The notes under the pieces were generated by a model. It was not told where the DNA came from, ran no database searches, and worked only from the letters and a program-made list of their open reading frames with translations. The position numbers were made by a program, and so were the translations under genes. This document shows positions 52,759 through 62,189 of a DNA stretch of 64,000 nt, piece after piece (the stretch's first letter is position 1; each line of letters begins with the position of its first letter). Source of the DNA: Phyllobacterium zundukense (GTDB taxonomy: Bacteria; Pseudomonadota; Alphaproteobacteria; Rhizobiales; Rhizobiaceae); NCBI RefSeq assembly GCF_025452195.1, contig NZ_CP104970.1, forward strand, positions 504,547 to 568,546. Reading direction: 5' to 3'.

Positions 52759-53931
52759 TCACGTGATCTCGTAGATCTGCCGAGGTGACTTGGTTAAGAC
52801 CTCGACCCCTGTGCTCGTGACACGAAAAGTTTCACTGATGACGTAGCCGAAATCTTCGTCGATCCAGTTTCCCAGCATCAGGTGAAACGTCATATTGGGC
52901 TTAAGCACCGTCATGTCGCCGTCCCGAAGGCTCGCTGTGGGTTCCGTCCAACCGATGCCTTGCGCATAGCCACACCGCGATTCTTTTTTGAGCCCTTTCC
53001 GCTCGATCGTTCGGTAAAATGCATTTGCGACGTCACTGCAGGTGGCGCCTGGCAGAACGGCCCGAAGAGCAGCCTCGAGACCTTCCAGTTGAATGTCATG
53101 AACCCTGCGGAGCCGATCCGATGGCGCACCAATCGAATATGTTCGCATCAGTGCGGCGCAGTACCCATGTCGAGAGCCCGCAATTTCGATATTCACTTGA
53201 GAACCATCTCGAAGATCATCTTCGCTCCAAGGAATGTGACATGTGCCGGTGCGAGGAGAAGAGCACATCACAATCTCTTCGAGTCGTGTGCCCGGCTTTC
53301 CATTCACACCCCGGATGAGCGTGGATGCTATCTCCGCGCAAGCGTCAGCTTCGCGAACCCCGGAACGGAGGACTTCAGCAGCGCGCGCGATTGCGGCATC
53401 TGAGATCGCTGCTGCTTCGCGCATGACTTCGATCTCCAAATCGGACTTCACCAACCGTGCCCAGGTGACCATTTTGGTGCAATCAACAAACCGCATTCCC
53501 GCTAATCGTCTCTTGAACTTCTCGACGGTAAGGGTTGAAAGGTTGTATTGTTCTATCCCGATCCCGTGTTTTTCCAAACCTGCCGCCTCAAGATAGTCAA
53601 CGACAGCATCGTAGCCATCCTTAGTAGGGTGGGCGATCAACTCTTCCGGATAACCGATAATCTTTTCACGACCCATGAAGCACTGGTGAAGAGCTGCGGG
53701 TGCATCCATGCGCCGTAGGATGAAGACAGGCTCTTCTTCATCTGCTGCAACGACCAACGCTTGAGGAACATAAGCGGACCTAGCCGTGTATCCCGTGAGA
53801 TAGGTGATGTTGTGTTGGTCGGACACCACAAGTACCTGGACTTCTCGGCTAGCCATTTCAGATTTAACAAGTGAAAGTCGCCGCAGGTACTCGTCTCGAG
53901 GAAACGCCTGCCGTCCTCTGCTGATCGCCAT
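52759..53931 (-). CDS. M24-family (Xaa-Pro dipeptidase/creatinase-like) protein, divergent
   Basis: 390 residues. Creatinase N-domain with VLVVSDQHNITYLTGYTARS; pita-bread domain with NIEIAGSRHGYCAALMRTY, in which both Asp ligand positions are replaced, FHLMLGNWID and a retained VISETFRV. It is far more divergent from the two ectoine-hydrolase-like copies than they are from each other, so it likely handles a different intermediate. It lies between the racemase-like and amidohydrolase genes in the same orientation (gaps 84 and 154 nt). Confidence 0.85.
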   Translation of the reverse strand: MAISRGRQAFPRDEYLRRLSLVKSEMASREVQVLVVSDQHNITYLTGYTARSAYVPQALVVAADEEEPVFILRRMDAPAALHQCFMGREKIIGYPEELIAHPTKDGYDAVVDYLEAAGLEKHGIGIEQYNLSTLTVEKFKRRLAGMRFVDCTKMVTWARLVKSDLEIEVMREAAAISDAAIARAAEVLRSGVREADACAEIASTLIRGVNGKPGTRLEEIVMCSSPRTGTCHIPWSEDDLRDGSQVNIEIAGSRHGYCAALMRTYSIGAPSDRLRRVHDIQLEGLEAALRAVLPGATCSDVANAFYRTIERKGLKKESRCGYAQGIGWTEPTASLRDGDMTVLKPNMTFHLMLGNWIDEDFGYVISETFRVTSTGVEVLTKSPRQIYEIT

Positions 53932-54015
53932 AATTGAGATCTCCTCAGATTGCGAAAATATTTGAATGTGCGGCTGTTGCGGGTCGCTTGAGTCCTCACA
54001 TCGAGGGATTTTGGT

Positions 54016-54822
54016 CTAGTCTGGCTCACCACCCGGTGTGACCGACTCCATTACCATTCGGCAAAGCGTCGTGATATCGTACACTGGCAGGCCCGTGTAA
54101 CGACGAACCGACTGCGCGATCCGCGGGAACATGGTGCACTCGAGCAGAATTGCGCGAATTTCAGGATGGATCTGTCGTAGTTTCTCAATGCATGCGCACA
54201 CGTCCTGCTGGAGGATGGCCGCGTCTGTCGGTTCCGGCGGGCGTTTCATCTCATTTTCCCAAGTCTGGGTACGTTCCAGACCGCCTATGACAACCCGAGC
54301 CTGTTCAGATGGATCACTGATATCTAACAGTTCTTTGCCGCAATGTGTGGCGTCGAAAGTTAAAACTGCCAGCTTCGCCTCGGCCGGCAACTGGCGGAGT
54401 ATCATCGACACCAACATCAGCGCCGACATTGCCACTGGAACATCAACGGCAGCTGCGACCGCAGCTTGATGCCTTATCGAGAATCCGCAATCCGCGGTAA
54501 TCGCGGAAGCGCCGCGCTCCGCGAGACGCTGTGCGGCGGCAACGAACGGCGTTTCCAGTGCTGGATCTCCACGGACGACGACTTCCGCCCAAGCGCCAGG
54601 GACGGTCTCTCTGATTGTGGAAAACTCGAATGTTGCTGGATGATGTAAAGACCCAACCGGTGAAGGCGCATCAATCATAAAACCAGGTTCAAGATCCAAT
54701 ATGCCAAGGACGCGACCGGCCTGGGGGGGGTGATTTAGGGGCACGTGAGTTCTCCAATTTTCGGAGGTAGACGACCGAATACGACTACCCAGTTTCCTGA
54801 AGGCGTTAGGGACAAAACCCAT
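54016..54822 (-). CDS. Aspartate/glutamate racemase-family protein
   Basis: 268 residues from ATG 54822; an in-frame start at 54897 adds 25 residues. Two catalytic-type cysteines are visible in the family positions: ASAITADCGFSIRHQ in the first half and ILLECTMFPRIAQ in the second. MSALMLVSMILRQLPAEAKL and LTFDATHCG lie between. The superfamily includes Asp/Glu, hydantoin and allantoin racemases and maleate isomerases. Given the neighbouring amidohydrolases, a hydantoin- or amide-racemase role is reasonable (inference). Confidence 0.82.
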   Translation of the reverse strand: MGFVPNAFRKLGSRIRSSTSENWRTHVPLNHPPQAGRVLGILDLEPGFMIDAPSPVGSLHHPATFEFSTIRETVPGAWAEVVVRGDPALETPFVAAAQRLAERGASAITADCGFSIRHQAAVAAAVDVPVAMSALMLVSMILRQLPAEAKLAVLTFDATHCGKELLDISDPSEQARVVIGGLERTQTWENEMKRPPEPTDAAILQQDVCACIEKLRQIHPEIRAILLECTMFPRIAQSVRRYTGLPVYDITTLCRMVMESVTPGGEPD

Positions 54823-54984
54823 GCGACCTACCGCCGTTCGTTTGAGTAACGCGCAAGCGCGCTTGAAATCGTCGGCACATGACCGGCCACTATCCAAACT
54901 CTTTGCGCTCTAAAGAGTGCCTCCATGGATCCTTACATACGTTGCATGGGGGCACGGTTCGTAGCCACATCAACACAGTTGCAC

Positions 54985-56163
54985 TTAAGACTTGGCGATC
55001 AATTGGCGCTCGAATTGCGTCAGCGGCTCGTTTCCGTCATCCGTCACAAGGAACGATTGAGTGATTGCAATTCCGGTGTCCTCCAGCCACAGCCCAGACA
55101 TGCAGTGAAAGGCCATGCCGGGCTGTAATACAGTTTTGTCTCCGGGGCGCAGGCTCGCGGTACGTTCCCCCCACGTCGGAGGAAACCCGAGCCCGATTGA
55201 GTAGCCGAGCCGGGCTTCCTTCTCAAAGCCATGCTTCGCGATGGATCTCCGCCAAACCAACTCGACCCCTTCGGCAGCCATGCCGGGACGAATGCTGTCC
55301 ATGGTCGTGTTCAAGCCCTCGACCACGGCCTCTGCCAAACGCCGATAACTATCCGGCGGTGTACCGAGGAATACCGTGCGGGAAATCGGGCAATGATAGT
55401 GGAGGCGCGACCCCGCGATCTCAATGTTCAGAGGCCTGTTCTTTATCAGCGGTTGATCCGTCCACAAGCCATGCGGGGTGCGGACTCTCTCGCCGGCGCA
55501 GAAATGCGGCGGACTGGTTGTGTAGACGCCCCCGGCCTCAAGTGAGCCTGATATCTGAGCCTTGTATATTTCTGCGACGACGTCGCATTCTCGCACACCG
55601 GGGGCACATCTTTCCACTGCGGCGGCCATAGCGGCGTCAACGATGTGACCGGCCTGGCGCATATAGGCCTGCTCTGCGGCACTTTTCACGAGCCGGACAC
55701 GATTTACCAGGAGCTCCGCGTCTTGAAAACGAGCGTTCGGAAGGTGATTTACGAACTCGGCATGGATGCGTGCGGTGTAGTAATATGCACCCATCTCCAC
55801 GCCAATATTGCCCTTATCCAAGCTCCGCTCTCGCAGAATTTCGGATGTCGGCTGAACCGGGTGCGAGGTGCTCGATTGAACAAAACTATCGGGGTACGCG
55901 CGGATATTTTGTTCCAGCAAATAGGTCGTGTCGCGAGCAGAGACCGCATCCATGAACCGCCCGATCCAGATCGGTTCATCTTCATTGCAAGACACAACCA
56001 CAAACAGTGGCGCATAAAATGCCCATGCATCGAAGCCAGTAAGATAGAAAATGTTTGCAGGGTCTGATAGAATGAGAGTGTCAAGACCCAATCTCTGCAT
56101 CTCCAACTTGGTGGCCCCGAGGCGGGCCTTGTATTCTGCTTTGGCGAAGTAAAGAGCTGGCAT
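54985..56163 (-). CDS. M24-family creatinase/ectoine-hydrolase-like amidohydrolase, copy 2
   Basis: 392 residues, the same length as the copy at 48627-49805 without visible gaps. By eye about three quarters of the first 60 residues and nearly 90 percent of the last 90 are identical. It has the same missing metal ligands (NIEIAGSRLHYHCPISRT, GYSIGLGF, HCMSGLW). It is downstream of the fused permease (133-nt gap) and upstream of the racemase-like gene. The pair presumably acts on the same type of substrate delivered by two different importers. DoeA/EutD ectoine hydrolase is the closest characterised family I can name. Confidence 0.85.
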   Translation of the reverse strand: MPALYFAKAEYKARLGATKLEMQRLGLDTLILSDPANIFYLTGFDAWAFYAPLFVVVSCNEDEPIWIGRFMDAVSARDTTYLLEQNIRAYPDSFVQSSTSHPVQPTSEILRERSLDKGNIGVEMGAYYYTARIHAEFVNHLPNARFQDAELLVNRVRLVKSAAEQAYMRQAGHIVDAAMAAAVERCAPGVRECDVVAEIYKAQISGSLEAGGVYTTSPPHFCAGERVRTPHGLWTDQPLIKNRPLNIEIAGSRLHYHCPISRTVFLGTPPDSYRRLAEAVVEGLNTTMDSIRPGMAAEGVELVWRRSIAKHGFEKEARLGYSIGLGFPPTWGERTASLRPGDKTVLQPGMAFHCMSGLWLEDTGIAITQSFLVTDDGNEPLTQFERQLIAKS

Positions 56164-56296
56164 TGTGCTTCCTTGGATTGAATGGAATTTTTACATTTAC
56201 GTGCTGCGATGTACGAAGTCGGGTCAAAGTGCCAGGCTAAATTCGTTAGCTTGGCATCGTGATCAGTCGCGAACGCTCCCCACCTATTGCGCAGTG

Positions 56297-58072
56297 TCAG
56301 ACTTCGCTTTTGACGATAGCCGACTGAGCACGTTGTCCTGCCCTCCACCACATGATGTACAGCGCGATCATCCAAATTATCGGCAGAAGAGTGAGAAGCG
56401 AGGCCACTGCGGCGACAGTAGGGTCTATTTCGTTGCGGATGTTATTCCACATCTTCAGCGGCAGAGTCTGCACAGAATAACCGCTGACAAACGAAGTGAT
56501 GACCACCTCGCCGAACGAGTGGATAAACGCAAAAAGCGCACTGCCGACGATTGCTGGACGTATTATCGGCAGGGTGACTTTCATGAAGGCGGCTAAAGGT
56601 CGCGCTTTCATGCTGTTGGCGGCTCGCACAAGTTGCTTGTCGAAATCCACCAGTGTCGCAGACACGATTACCACGACGTAGCCAATTGCTCCGACCGTGT
56701 GTGTCAACACGATCCCTGTCTCCGTGCCTATAAGGCCGAGGTTCGCTAGTCCAAAGTAGCTTGCAACACCTACAACAATGACAGGTATAATGATTGGCGT
56801 TAAAATTGCCATGGTCATGATGTTACGGACGCCTGGTGCGATACGGCTTAGCCCAAAAGCGGCCAGAGTGCCTGCGACAGTCGCTAAGATTGAGACAGCA
56901 AGGCCGATTTTGATGCTGAGGAGAGCCGTGCCGTACCACGTAGGGTCGGTGAAAAATGACCTGTACCATTGCAAGGACAGACCTGGCGGCGGGAACTGTA
57001 GGGTGTGTCCATCGCTGAATGACATGACAACCACAACTATCGAGGGGAACAGCAGATAGAATACGACGAGCACCAGAATAGTCCAACCAGCTATCTTGGA
57101 AAATCGTCTATCAGACTGCACCCGATGAACCTGCGAGGGCCAATTCTTCGCCCTGGATTCTACAGCTATTTCGTTCGCATAGCCTTTGATACAGTTTAGG
57201 AATGTCATTCGGCTAAACCAACCCGTCCGTTGTTTAAACTCTACTTTTCGGGAGCCAGCAGGATTGAGACCAAACGTGGCAAGAACGATGACAGCAATCG
57301 CGAGGAGAACGAATGAGGAGGCGCTAATCGTAGCCATACTAAAGCCTGTGGATGCTTGGGCAGCGATAGACGTAGAAAGCATTGCATCACCCAAACCGCC
57401 TAGGGCGGTCGGCGTCACATAGAACCCCAAGCAGAGCACGAAAACCAATAGTGTGCCGCTGCGCACTCCAGGCATGCTTAGGGGAAAATAGATGCGCCAG
57501 AAAGCTGTCGAGGGTCTTGCGCCCATGCTCTTTGCTGCGGCAATCAAGGAACCATTGATGCTCGTCATGACGCTGAGAAGAGGCAGAATGATCATAGGCA
57601 ACATGATGTGAACCATGCCGACGTAAACTGCGACACGGTTGTAAATTAGTGGAAGCGGTCCGGAAATCAGGCCCAGATCGGTCAAGACACTGTTGATGAG
57701 CCCGGCATCACCGAGGATGACGACCCATGAATAAGTCCGCGCCAGATCGCTGGTCAGATAGGGAATCACGACCAATACGATCAAGACGACTCTCGTTTTC
57801 TTCGGAGCTGAAGCTATCAGGTATGCCGTGGGATACCCAATCAACACACAGATGATGGTTGCTACCGTGCTAATCTCCAGCGTCTGGATTAAGATTCGTA
57901 TGTTGGCGCTTTGTCCGACAAATGAATAGTAGTTCTGTAGATTGAATGTGGGAGCGTTCACGCTCTCAAGAAACAACTGCACAATTGGTATACCAAACAC
58001 GATCGTAAGGATCGCGAGGGCAGGGACCAAAAGTGTAAACGGGGATCTCAGAATGTTCTGGACGGGTTGCAT
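56297..58072 (-). CDS. Fused double permease of a PotB/PotC-type ABC transporter
   Basis: 591 residues carrying two complete permease domains. The N-terminal half (residues about 1-280) has an EAA-like loop IAAAKSMGARPSTAFWRIYFP; the C-terminal half (about 325-580) has VRAANSMKARPLAAFMKVTLP. Each has about six hydrophobic segments, joined by a charged linker near residues 283-325 (KVEFKQRTGWFSRMTFLNCI and following). Usually these are two genes, as in the other polyamine-type importers of this window. Fused permeases are known for FbpB/ThiP-type systems. It lies 16 nt after the ATPase. Confidence 0.92.
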   Translation of the reverse strand: MQPVQNILRSPFTLLVPALAILTIVFGIPIVQLFLESVNAPTFNLQNYYSFVGQSANIRILIQTLEISTVATIICVLIGYPTAYLIASAPKKTRVVLIVLVVIPYLTSDLARTYSWVVILGDAGLINSVLTDLGLISGPLPLIYNRVAVYVGMVHIMLPMIILPLLSVMTSINGSLIAAAKSMGARPSTAFWRIYFPLSMPGVRSGTLLVFVLCLGFYVTPTALGGLGDAMLSTSIAAQASTGFSMATISASSFVLLAIAVIVLATFGLNPAGSRKVEFKQRTGWFSRMTFLNCIKGYANEIAVESRAKNWPSQVHRVQSDRRFSKIAGWTILVLVVFYLLFPSIVVVVMSFSDGHTLQFPPPGLSLQWYRSFFTDPTWYGTALLSIKIGLAVSILATVAGTLAAFGLSRIAPGVRNIMTMAILTPIIIPVIVVGVASYFGLANLGLIGTETGIVLTHTVGAIGYVVVIVSATLVDFDKQLVRAANSMKARPLAAFMKVTLPIIRPAIVGSALFAFIHSFGEVVITSFVSGYSVQTLPLKMWNNIRNEIDPTVAAVASLLTLLPIIWMIALYIMWWRAGQRAQSAIVKSEV

Positions 58073-58088
58073 TGTCGGTTGCCTCTGG

Positions 58089-59222
58089 TTACGCGCTCAA
58101 CAGACGGACATCAGCGCGTAGCCAATCAAGGCAAACAGCGTCACCTGGCCTAAAAATATCTTGCCCAGATGCGACGTGTTCTCGCACTATGATTATATGA
58201 TCGCGGACTCGCACCTGATATTTTCTCAGCGGTCCAGCATAAATCATGTCTTCGACGGTGCCGTTCACGATGCAATGCTGATCTTGATCCGGCTGTGACG
58301 CCGCGTTTGTTTTAGAGATACGAATACGCTCTGGTCGGATCATCGAAACAGTATCCGGAGTCGCTTTCTCACGATCTAACTGTAGAAAATCGAGTATATT
58401 CGCCTCGCCTAGGAAGTTCGCCACGAAGCGGCTTTCCGGACGGTCATACAGTTCTTCAGGAGTGCCTGACTGTTCGATACGGCCTCCCCGCATGACGATG
58501 ATTCGGTCGGACAGCGTAAGCGCTTCCTCTTGATCGTGGGTAACGCAAATGGTCGTTTTTCCGAATTCACGATGAAGGCTCTTGATCTCACCCTGCATTT
58601 GCTCCCGCAGGTTTCTATCAAGGGCACCAAGAGGCTCGTCCAGGAGAAGAACCGGAGGGTCGGCAATAAGCGCACGAGCCAGGGCAACGCGTTGCTGTTG
58701 ACCACCGCTAAGCTGAGAAGGCAGGCGTTCACCGAAGTCTTCCAGATGGACTCGTTTGAGCATTCGCTGAACTAGAGCTGCCCGTTCGGCAGCTTTCACG
58801 CCTCGCATTTCTAAAGGAAATTCTAGGTTGCGGTGCACCGTCAGATGAGGAAACAGAGCGTAATTTTGAAAGACAATTCCTTGATCTCGGCCATAGGAAG
58901 GCACTGCGGCCACTGATCTGCCAGAGATTAGGATGTCACCTCTGGTAGGAGCTTCAAACCCCGCAAGCATCATCAAGGCTGTAGTCTTGCCAGAACCACT
59001 GGGGCCTAGAATTGTCAGAAATTCCCCTTGTTTCACGCTAAGAGAAAAATCTGTTACTGCGGCGATCGAGCCATACATTTTTGTAACATCACGAAACTCG
59101 ATCTGCGGAGAAGCTACGTCTTTCAATACTTGATCCTCTTTTGAACATGGTCTGTGCGGCTTGATTGGAGCCGGAGCGCCCAAGCTCATTTGTGCGGTCG
59201 AATACATTGGCACCATTCCCAC
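58089..59222 (-). CDS. Spermidine/putrescine-type ABC transporter ATPase (PotA-like)
   Basis: 377 residues if GTG 59222 is used; ATG codons at 59216, 59207 and 59189 would shorten an unconserved N-terminal stretch, since the domain begins at PQIEFRDVTKMYG. Walker A GPSGSGKTTALM, FQNYALFPHL, signature LSGGQQQRVALARAL, Walker B LLLDEPLGALD and THDQEEAL are complete; a TOBE domain ends the protein. It serves the fused permease and the binding protein at 59292-60395. Confidence 0.92.
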   Translation of the reverse strand: MGMVPMYSTAQMSLGAPAPIKPHRPCSKEDQVLKDVASPQIEFRDVTKMYGSIAAVTDFSLSVKQGEFLTILGPSGSGKTTALMMLAGFEAPTRGDILISGRSVAAVPSYGRDQGIVFQNYALFPHLTVHRNLEFPLEMRGVKAAERAALVQRMLKRVHLEDFGERLPSQLSGGQQQRVALARALIADPPVLLLDEPLGALDRNLREQMQGEIKSLHREFGKTTICVTHDQEEALTLSDRIIVMRGGRIEQSGTPEELYDRPESRFVANFLGEANILDFLQLDREKATPDTVSMIRPERIRISKTNAASQPDQDQHCIVNGTVEDMIYAGPLRKYQVRVRDHIIIVREHVASGQDIFRPGDAVCLDWLRADVRLLSA

Positions 59223-59291
59223 TCTTTTTGTGCTAGAGACGGATGGAAACCAGTGGGCCTCAGTCGTAGGCCCACTGGCAGGCGAACGATC

Positions 59292-60395
59292 TTACTGCGA
59301 AACCCAATCGGTCCATCGCTGTACCAGGCGCTGAACATTCGTAAGGCCGTCGGAACCCACTTCCGCGTACCAAGGTCCATTAAGCAGGATGGAATCCTTC
59401 AGGTATTTAGGATGGTTTGGAAGCTTCAGCGCGATTTCTTCCGGTAGCAGTTTAAGCGCATTCCGATTGATCGGCCCCGTAGGATAGATTTTTGCAAACG
59501 CTGCTTGATTTTCTGCTCGGCAAACAAACTCGACGAATTTTTGAGCGTTTTTGACGTTTGGACCGTTCTTGGGAATCGCCCAGGTGTCAAAAGTCAATTT
59601 CGCCTGGTTACGACTCATCTCAAGTGGACCACCCTGGTCGATTGCAGCCAGAGCACGGCCATCGTAAGACATCATGAGGTCACCTGATCCACTTAGCATC
59701 AACTGCTGGATCTCGGATCCCGACGTCCACCACTTTCGGACATGAGGCTTGATCTTGTCGAGGCTCGCGAAAATACGGCCAATGTCCATCGGGTAGATCT
59801 TGTCGGGGGAAACACCATCGGCAAGAAGGGCTTCTTCCCAAGGGCCTTCCGATCCCCATTGTCCTGACACCAAGTACCGCACTCCCGGGAACTTTTCCAC
59901 GTCCCAGTACTCCGCCCAGTTGTTAGGACGGGGTTTGTCATGCGGATACTTCTTTGAGTTGTAGACCATATTGAAGCTATAGAAGTAGAAACCAATCCCA
60001 TATTCGTGTTTGGTTTCGGGAGCTATGCCTGCCAGGTCCTCGCTCTTGAAGAGCGAGTAGTCGATTTTTTCTAGATATCCTTTGCGGGCGGTCTGCAGAA
60101 ACGAGCCTTGACTCAAAGGGCCGACATCGATTGTGACGCTGCTCGACTTCTGCATCAACTCAATTTGTGCACCTGAGAAGTCTTCGGAGATCGGAATGGC
60201 TTTGATTCCGGTTTCCGCTTCAAATGGCTTCAGGTAGGCTTCAACAACGCTTTTACCGACTTGTCCTCCATAGGTTGCAACGCGAAGTTCTCCTGGCGTT
60301 TGTGCCAGAACCCGTCCGGCGGGGGTCGCCAACGCGCCGACCGCGAGGGCAGACGACGCCTGCATGAAACGTCTGCGATTTATCGATATAGTCAT
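59292..60395 (-). CDS. Spermidine/putrescine-type ABC transporter substrate-binding protein
   Basis: 367 residues. Tat-like signal ISINRRRFMQASSALAVGAL followed by an AQT region; the mature part starts ELRVATYGGQVGKSVVEAYL. FYFYSFNMVYNSKKYPHDKP and LMMSYDGRALAAIDQGGPLE are typical of PotD-class proteins. It lies 64 nt after the M20 gene and precedes the ATPase. Its sequence is clearly different from the binding protein at 49823, so the two M24-linked importers probably see different forms of substrate. Confidence 0.92.
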   Translation of the reverse strand: MTISINRRRFMQASSALAVGALATPAGRVLAQTPGELRVATYGGQVGKSVVEAYLKPFEAETGIKAIPISEDFSGAQIELMQKSSSVTIDVGPLSQGSFLQTARKGYLEKIDYSLFKSEDLAGIAPETKHEYGIGFYFYSFNMVYNSKKYPHDKPRPNNWAEYWDVEKFPGVRYLVSGQWGSEGPWEEALLADGVSPDKIYPMDIGRIFASLDKIKPHVRKWWTSGSEIQQLMLSGSGDLMMSYDGRALAAIDQGGPLEMSRNQAKLTFDTWAIPKNGPNVKNAQKFVEFVCRAENQAAFAKIYPTGPINRNALKLLPEEIALKLPNHPKYLKDSILLNGPWYAEVGSDGLTNVQRLVQRWTDWVSQ

Positions 60396-60459
60396 GATCG
60401 TTCCCTCTGTTTTCCGCCTTCGTGGCGGGTTGTTAAACCTTAGATCTGGTGAAGGTCAG

Positions 60460-61623
60460 TTAAGCTGCCAGCACCTTCTCTACCAAGTTGACCCAGTAAC
60501 CAATGCCGTAAGGCAAAGCTTCATCGTCGAAGTCATATCCGGGGTTATGGCAAGACGCAGTCGGACCATTGCCTAGGAAAATATAGGAGCCTGGCCGAGC
60601 CTCAAGCATGTAAGCGAAGTCTTCGGATCCCATGCTGGGCTTGATGCGGTCGTCGACGGCCTCAGCGCCAACAAGGTCGCGAGCGGCTTGAACTGCCAGA
60701 TTGGTTTCGGCCTCATGGTTCACAGTTACGGGCTCCAGACGGCGATACTTGAACTCGATATCCGCGCCAAAACCGCGCGCAATACCTTGCGCAGCTGTAG
60801 GGATTGCGGTCTCGGCGAAGTCGCGCAATTGCGGTACGAGAGTTCGGACTGTGCCGGAGATTTCTGCCTGCTGCGGCGTGATGTTATAGGCCTCTCCCCC
60901 ATGCATCTTAGTCACTGAGATGACGAGCGCCTCAAGAGGATCAGTGCTGCGGGAGACTAGCGTCTGCAAACCGACGATGATTTGGGCCCCGATGACAATC
61001 GGATCGATATTCTTGTGGGGTGATGCTGGGTGCCCACCTCTTCCTTTGACGATCAGATCGAATTCGTCGAGGCCCGCCTGGATTGGACCACTGCAGATGC
61101 TGAACTTCCCAATATCCAGACCGGGGCGATTGTGCATTCCGAATACCTGCGAGATGCCAAAGCGCTCCATCACACCTTCCTGCACCATCTTTTCGCCGCC
61201 CCTGCCGTCTTCTTCAGCAGGCTGGAAAATGAGAGCGACGGCGCCTTTAAAATTGCGGGTGCGGGCGAGATATTTGGCGGCGCCAAGAAGCATGGCTGTG
61301 TGACCGTCATGGCCGCATGCGTGCATTTTCCCTGGAACCTTCGACGTCCATGGCTTATTTGAATCTTCCTTGATCGGCAGAGCATCCATATCCGCCCGCA
61401 ATCCGATTGTCGGCCCGTCTCCCAATTCACCGTCGATCAATGCAACGACGCCGGTTTCCGCGATCCCGGTTTCGATATGATTGATTCCGAAAGAGGCAAG
61501 CTTTTCAGCTACAAACCTGGACGTATCATGCAGCGCGTAATCAAGTTCAGGATGTTCGTGAAGGTAATGACGCCACTGCGCTACCTCTTCCTGAAGCTTC
61601 TCAAAGTTTTCGATGCCGCGCAT
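60460..61623 (-). CDS. M20-family amidohydrolase (hippurate/N-acyl-amino acid hydrolase type)
   Basis: 387 residues. HEHPELDYALHDTSRFVAEK, RADMDALPIKED, the metal motif HACGHDGHTAML, FQPAEEDGRGGEKMV with the catalytic Glu pair, GRGGHPASPHKNIDPI and the C-terminal GSEDFAYMLEARPG are all present. It hydrolyses N-acyl or similar amide bonds in the cytoplasm; no signal peptide is seen. It is the first gene of the eight-gene minus-strand operon and divergent from the Lrp regulator at 62190. It could remove an N-acyl group produced by the M24 step (inference). Confidence 0.92.
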   Translation of the reverse strand: MRGIENFEKLQEEVAQWRHYLHEHPELDYALHDTSRFVAEKLASFGINHIETGIAETGVVALIDGELGDGPTIGLRADMDALPIKEDSNKPWTSKVPGKMHACGHDGHTAMLLGAAKYLARTRNFKGAVALIFQPAEEDGRGGEKMVQEGVMERFGISQVFGMHNRPGLDIGKFSICSGPIQAGLDEFDLIVKGRGGHPASPHKNIDPIVIGAQIIVGLQTLVSRSTDPLEALVISVTKMHGGEAYNITPQQAEISGTVRTLVPQLRDFAETAIPTAAQGIARGFGADIEFKYRRLEPVTVNHEAETNLAVQAARDLVGAEAVDDRIKPSMGSEDFAYMLEARPGSYIFLGNGPTASCHNPGYDFDDEALPYGIGYWVNLVEKVLAA

Positions 61624-62189
61624 ACTCAGTCCTTTTCTCTCTAAATCAGTTAAAGCAAGTCTGCCGTGTAACGCACAGATCGATACTCGTCATCTACGGG
61701 TATCAGGCCTTCGTATTACCGGCCGGGACTTCGAAGAGGACTTAAGTGCAATTGCGCGACCGAAAGTTATATCGACGAAGCTTTGATCCACTGCAATCTG
61801 CGTAATGTACCCTCTTGGGGAGACCAAGGGGCAAGTTCCCATTTATTCTTGTTGAACGCCTCTAAAAAGGCGCCTCTGAAGCAATATACCCCTATTGCGC
61901 GGTGACGGTCCGCGATAAAGGGGCAGGGACTGCAGGATTTCCGCGTCCAACAGGGGAAATTCGAGTAATATCGTCACCGCGGGTAATGGAGGCTGTCGCA
62001 CCTGGGGTCAGCCGAGTCATATGACGGCGTCGGGGAGCAAAAAGGCGCCATCCATCAGATCCGAGGAACAACGCTGTGTGGATTCGGAAAATCGGCGTGA
62101 AACCTCGCCTTCGTAATCATTGACTGGCACATTTCACGTAACTATGAGTAAATCCCTCTCGCTCTCCTCGTTTCACGCGGAATCTCTTC
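61624..62189. promoter_or_regulatory. Divergent control region of the M20 operon and Lrp gene, with long-range inverted repeat
   Basis: No gene is seen in 566 nt. CGCGGTGACG (61898-61907) and CGTCACCGCG (61972-61981) are exact complements 64 nt apart, with smaller GGAC/GTCC pairings inside, which may be a structured leader or a two-site operator. It is 275-358 nt upstream of the M20 start. No confident promoter hexamers were assigned. Confidence 0.4.

Noticed and set aside
61800..61900. Possible glycine-riboswitch-like text (GGGGAGACCAAGGGGCAAG)
   Set aside because: The conserved second half and the aptamer spacing of a glycine riboswitch could not be found on either strand, and the neighbour is not a glycine gene.
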